Origin: Cryptomeria japonica
Lineage: Eukaryota; Streptophyta; Pinopsida; Cupressales; Cupressaceae
DNA: 60,000 nucleotides
Assembly: GCF_030272615.1 (NCBI RefSeq)
Contig: NC_081406.1
Span: 400,288,939 to 400,348,938 of the forward strand
Reading direction: 5' to 3'
This document shows positions 56,214 to 60,000 of this stretch, in pieces; position 1 is the first letter of the stretch, and the number at the start of each line of letters is the position of its first letter. The notes under the pieces were generated by a model, which was given only the letters and a program-made list of their open reading frames with translations, was not told the origin of the DNA and did no database searches. Made by a program: the position numbers and the translations under genes.

Positions 56214-58690
56214 TTCTTGTAAGAAAGATGCCAAAGGCAAAGGGCAATCCTTTTCATATAAAGATAATCCATTTTACAAAGAGGATCCTCTGACTAATAA
56301 ACCTTCATCATCAGAGATACCAGTTTATGATGAACCTTTATCTCCCACTATACCTAGAATAGAACAAAATGATGAAGACAACCTCAGTATTCATGATACC
56401 GATAATGATTCCTCATCAAGTAAATATAAAGCCTCTGAACCTCCAGAAAAAGATATTCATAGATGTCAAAAGGATAAAGACTTCCGAAAAATGATGAATG
56501 TTATCATGGCTAGAGAAAAAGAGGAGTATTTTCTAGAGCTAGCAAAAAAAGGTGCCAAACTTCCTACTGGATATGATGTTTAGACTCTCATTACTAAAAA
56601 GGAAGAATCACCTATAATAATGGTACACAAACAATTACAAGCCTTGCAGAATGAGATTATAGAATTGAAAAACAAGAATAAGTCCCCAAAACAATACTCT
56701 GGAGACAATATGCCCATTTTCGTTTGACAAAAACCTATACATGCCTCCATTTCCTTCACGAGTTGAGATCCCAAAATTTGACAAATATGATGGGAACTCA
56801 AATCCCCAGGACCATATCAGAGAATTTTGTGCTTTATGTGTGGAGTTCATGCACGACCAAACGTATCTCATGCGCCTTTTTCTGAGAAGTTTGGGAGGAC
56901 AAGCCATGGAATGGTTCTCAAGTCTACCTAAGGGAATACAAACTTTTGAAGAACTAATCCAACTTTTTTTACAACAATACTCCTATAATATTCAACATCA
57001 TGTTACTATGACCAAACTTTGCAATACCAAACAGAAAACAGGGGAGCCTTTTCTCACTTTCCTCCAACATTGGAGAAAGATGTTCTCTAGATATTCAAGG
57101 CCTATTCTAGATTATGAGAAAATGGATATATTCATCAACAATTTGATCCCTGAATTAAAATATAGTATCCAAATGCAAGTGTACCCATCATTTAACAAAA
57201 TGGTAGATAATGCTATCCGAATGGAAGATGTGCTTATAAAGAAAGGAGATATCTCACCTTGGAAAGAAACACAACCGGGATCTAGCTCTAAAGAGAAGAA
57301 CAAGTATTGGAAGTATGGCAAAGACAACAACAAGAATGTTGTTAATGATGGAGTAGTAGACACTATTAAAACCAACTCAAAGCCCATGATATTTAACTTG
57401 GCTAGTGGCACGCAAGCACTCAAAGCAGCTGAAACCGTAGCAGAAAATACTTCGAAGAAAGTAAAAGAGTGGTTTAAAGAGAAACCTTGGCTTTCAAAAC
57501 CTAGACATGAATTCACTCCTTTGGAAGAATCATACGAATCCACTTTCAAAAATCTATTGGAAAACAACCTGATAACATTACCAGATAATTCTAGGCCATA
57601 TGATCCAGAAGTCAAACCAAAATGGTAGAGAGAAAATGAATATTGTGACTACCATCGAAACAAAGGTCATAACACAAACAACTGCATGAAGCTCAAGCAT
57701 GAGATTGAAGATCTCATAGATGCTGGTAAAATTGTTGTCGGGAATCACCTGACAAATGCTGATCACAAAGATTTTAAGGACCCCTTACCTATTTATGAAC
57801 AAGGTGATTCCTCAAATTCAAAAGGAGGTGCCAAAGTAAATTACGCTTATACCAGCAATGACAATGTCATCATCATGATTGAATCTTCCCAACCAGAATA
57901 TTGCAATGTGATTATAATCAAAGACAAACAACATGAATCACAACATGCAAATGCTATGACCCATTCTCAAAAGAAAGTAACTCTCCAAGGAGCTAGTTCT
58001 TCAACTTCAGCTCAAACACCATCAAACCTACCAACCTCATCAAACAAACAAAAAGAATCAACATTTGATAAATTTAAACAACTAACCTCATCATCTTCCT
58101 CTAGATATAGCATTGTTGACCAACTGAAGAGGACAAATGCTCAATTCTCAATCTTTGAATTGCTTAAAATCTCTTCTTCTCACAAAGAGATCCTGGACAA
58201 AATGTTGCTCACCACTAATGTTCCAAAAGATTTAGATATTGATCGGTTTCAGTCTATGGTGGGTCAGCTAACTTCACCTCACTATCTGACCTTCTCTGAA
58301 GAAGATGACAACTTGCTAAATCATCCACATAACCAGCCATTGCATATTGAAGCCATGATCCATAAACACAGAGTTAAACGTGTTTTGATAGATGGAGGCG
58401 CGAGGTTGAATATCTATACTTACATTCTTCTTACACAACAAGGATTTTCTAAAAATGTCATTGATTCAGCCAAGAAAATAACAATTAAAGCCTATGATGA
58501 AGAAGAAAGGACCTCTAAAGGTCTGGTAGCATTACCAACCAAGGTGGGACCTGTAGAAAGAGATATCCTTTTCTAGGTACTTGATCTTCCTTTGTCATAC
58601 AATATCTTATTGGGTAGGTCATGGATTCATGAAATGAAGGCTGTTCCATCTACATACCATTAATGCTTAAAATTTCCTTATAACGGAGTG
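56214..58690 (+). pseudogene. Copy F (A family): gag and protease
   Basis: Lacks only the first seven or so gag codons. Acidic N-terminal part (KDAKGKGQSFSYKDNPFYKE), stop at 56581, frame change near 56725, then the capsid-like domain (LFLRSLGGQAMEWFSSLPKG, QQYSYNIQHHVTMTKLCNT). Finger CDYHRNKGHNTNNC at about 57646-57687 after a stop at 57626. Protease at about 58360-58640 with RVLIDGGARLNIYTYILL and YNILLGRSWIHEM; stop at 58574. Closely parallels C (31362-33809, 48870-49019) and more distantly B, and gives the uninterrupted reference for the site that B entered. Confidence 0.9.
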
Positions 58691-60000
58691 GAAGTGAATA
58701 TTCCTGCTAATACAAATCTCCCCTGTAATGCATTGACAAAAGGTGATGTTACCTTTGTGCCTCATAATAGGGAATCCTCTACAAATGAAAGTCCAGAAGC
58801 TCTGATGAAAGACTTAGAAAAGAAATTGAAGATTACAAATACTGGCATGGATGGATACAAGATAGAACCAATACTTTCATTAGTCTCTCTTCCTCCATTG
58901 CCGAAATAGTTGGGCAAACCATCAGAGGCTATGAGAACACAGACTTTAACTCCGAATATCATATATGATGGTCTTTTTGTATAATCTTCTACTTCCCTGG
59001 CAGATGAAATAGAAGAGGATGTTGTTCTTAAATGGATTTTCAAGGAAGATAGTCACAACGAGGAAGTACGACATTATGAGATTTCCCCAACCCAATATGG
59101 TCTCAGATACAAAATGATCCAATGCATGGGATATTCAGGTGCTGGTCCCCTAGGTTTTAAAACATCAAGAGGGTATTATTGAACTGATTCAGCTACAAAC
59201 AAAATCTAAAAATGATAAGGTTGGACTAGGATACAATCCAAAAAAGACATCAAACCAAAAACATGCTTCTAAGTCTAAGTGGAAGAAAAGGATATCACCT
59301 TCAACATCACAGGAAGTCGACGCTCAACAAACTCAAGCAGAAAGTGGAAAATAGCAAGAGGAACTACCAATCAAGAGAGAAGAAACAGTCAGTACTCAAG
59401 TTCCGATGGTGTCATCTACAACAATGCAAGGAGTTGAAGTTACAAAAGATATGAGAGATGAAGTAGAAAGAATTAGAGAATTGTTTGCAACCTTGAAAGT
59501 TCCAGTCACATACACTGGTAGGCAACAAGTAGACGATTCAGAAACTGACTCAAATGAGTATGAATGGGGTCCAGACCACCTCTCTGATACAACCATTACA
59601 AAAACTACAGAAGAGTCCAGTGATATCACAGATGACACTCAAGAGCTGATGCGCTTAAAGCTAGAAAAGGAGATACAGGAAATCAAACTAAAAAGACAAG
59701 AAGACTATGACCAAGGGCTGAAAGAAGGAAGAATACCAATTTTTTTTTTATCTATTATATACCCCTCTAATAAGACAAAACAAATTAGGTATGGCACTAC
59801 ACAAGAAGAATTGGAAGCTAAAAAAGAAGAACCAATCATTAGTCCAGAGGAAGCTGAATGGAGTAGACGACAGGGACTCACAGAACCATTAAGGTTACGT
59901 CAATAGGTATGTCAGATACAAATGATAAATGAGCCAAATCTTGAAGGAACTTGCAACATTAAATATTTCGGTGTTGATACCATACATACATTCACTCAAC
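58691..60000 (+). pseudogene. Copy F: linker with G-patch-like motif, runs off window
   Basis: Follows protease as in B. MIQCMGYSGAGPLGF and, after a +1 frame break at TTTTAAAA (about 59156), HQEGIIELIQ then KVGLGYN fit the G-patch spacing. An acidic stretch follows (DSETDSNEYEWGPDHLSD, 59537-59590), then a charged segment with repeated Glu/Lys to 59906. RT would lie beyond the window. Confidence 0.7.

Noticed and set aside
59150-59165. Programmed frameshift at TTTTAAAA in copy F
   Set aside because: The change is +1, other copies keep one frame here, so a plain indel is simpler.

Overview
This window is plant nuclear DNA built almost entirely of nested, decayed retrotransposons. I see no host gene, rRNA or tRNA. 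The organism is a seed plant. Very large Ty3/gypsy Tat-lineage elements with long spacers, stacked inside one another, suggest a large gymnosperm-like genome, but nothing in the sequence proves the taxon.

Layout. 1-6360: a Ty1/copia element (5' LTR cut by the window edge) inserted in the coding region of gypsy element 'T'. 6361-about 16650: the rest of T (protease, an extra archaeal-type RNase H, RT, RNase H, integrase, then a second sense ORF). 16654-22350: the 3' half of a Tat element of family 'A' with an antisense plant-mobile-domain (PMD) gene and a 3' LTR. 22351-about 26582: the 3' part of a related family 'E', again with an antisense PMD gene and LTR. About 26583-31361: an L1-type LINE split by a solo LTR of family A, which is itself split by a solo LTR of family 'D'. 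31362-33809 and 48865-51864: gag-protease, leader and partial 5' LTR of an A-family element on the minus strand ('C'), split by a complete 15-kb minus-strand Tat element 'B' (33810-48864; LTRs about 98% alike by eye; target duplication GTGGG). 51865-56213: a second A-family 3' region with antisense PMD gene. 56214-60000: gag, protease and G-patch region of another A-family copy ('F') on the plus strand.

How the parts work together. The A, B and E elements share one plan. The sense strand carries a long leader, gag, an aspartic protease, a G-patch-like segment, RT, a degenerate RNase H, a second RNase H and integrase (visible in full only in B). The antisense strand of the 3' spacer carries its own TATA box, a short first exon, an intron and a PMD ORF. 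The antisense intron holds clusters of a short motif private to each copy, and in B the same motif is clustered in the sense 5' leader. B and A also carry arrays of small hairpins with a fixed loop and covarying stems, plus a 14-16 bp stem abutting the polypurine tract that pairs best in the antisense RNA. This 3' regulatory/antisense module is the most novel thing in the window.

All coding regions are broken by stops or frameshifts. In the copia element all six in-frame stops replace expected glutamine codons, as methylcytosine deamination would produce.
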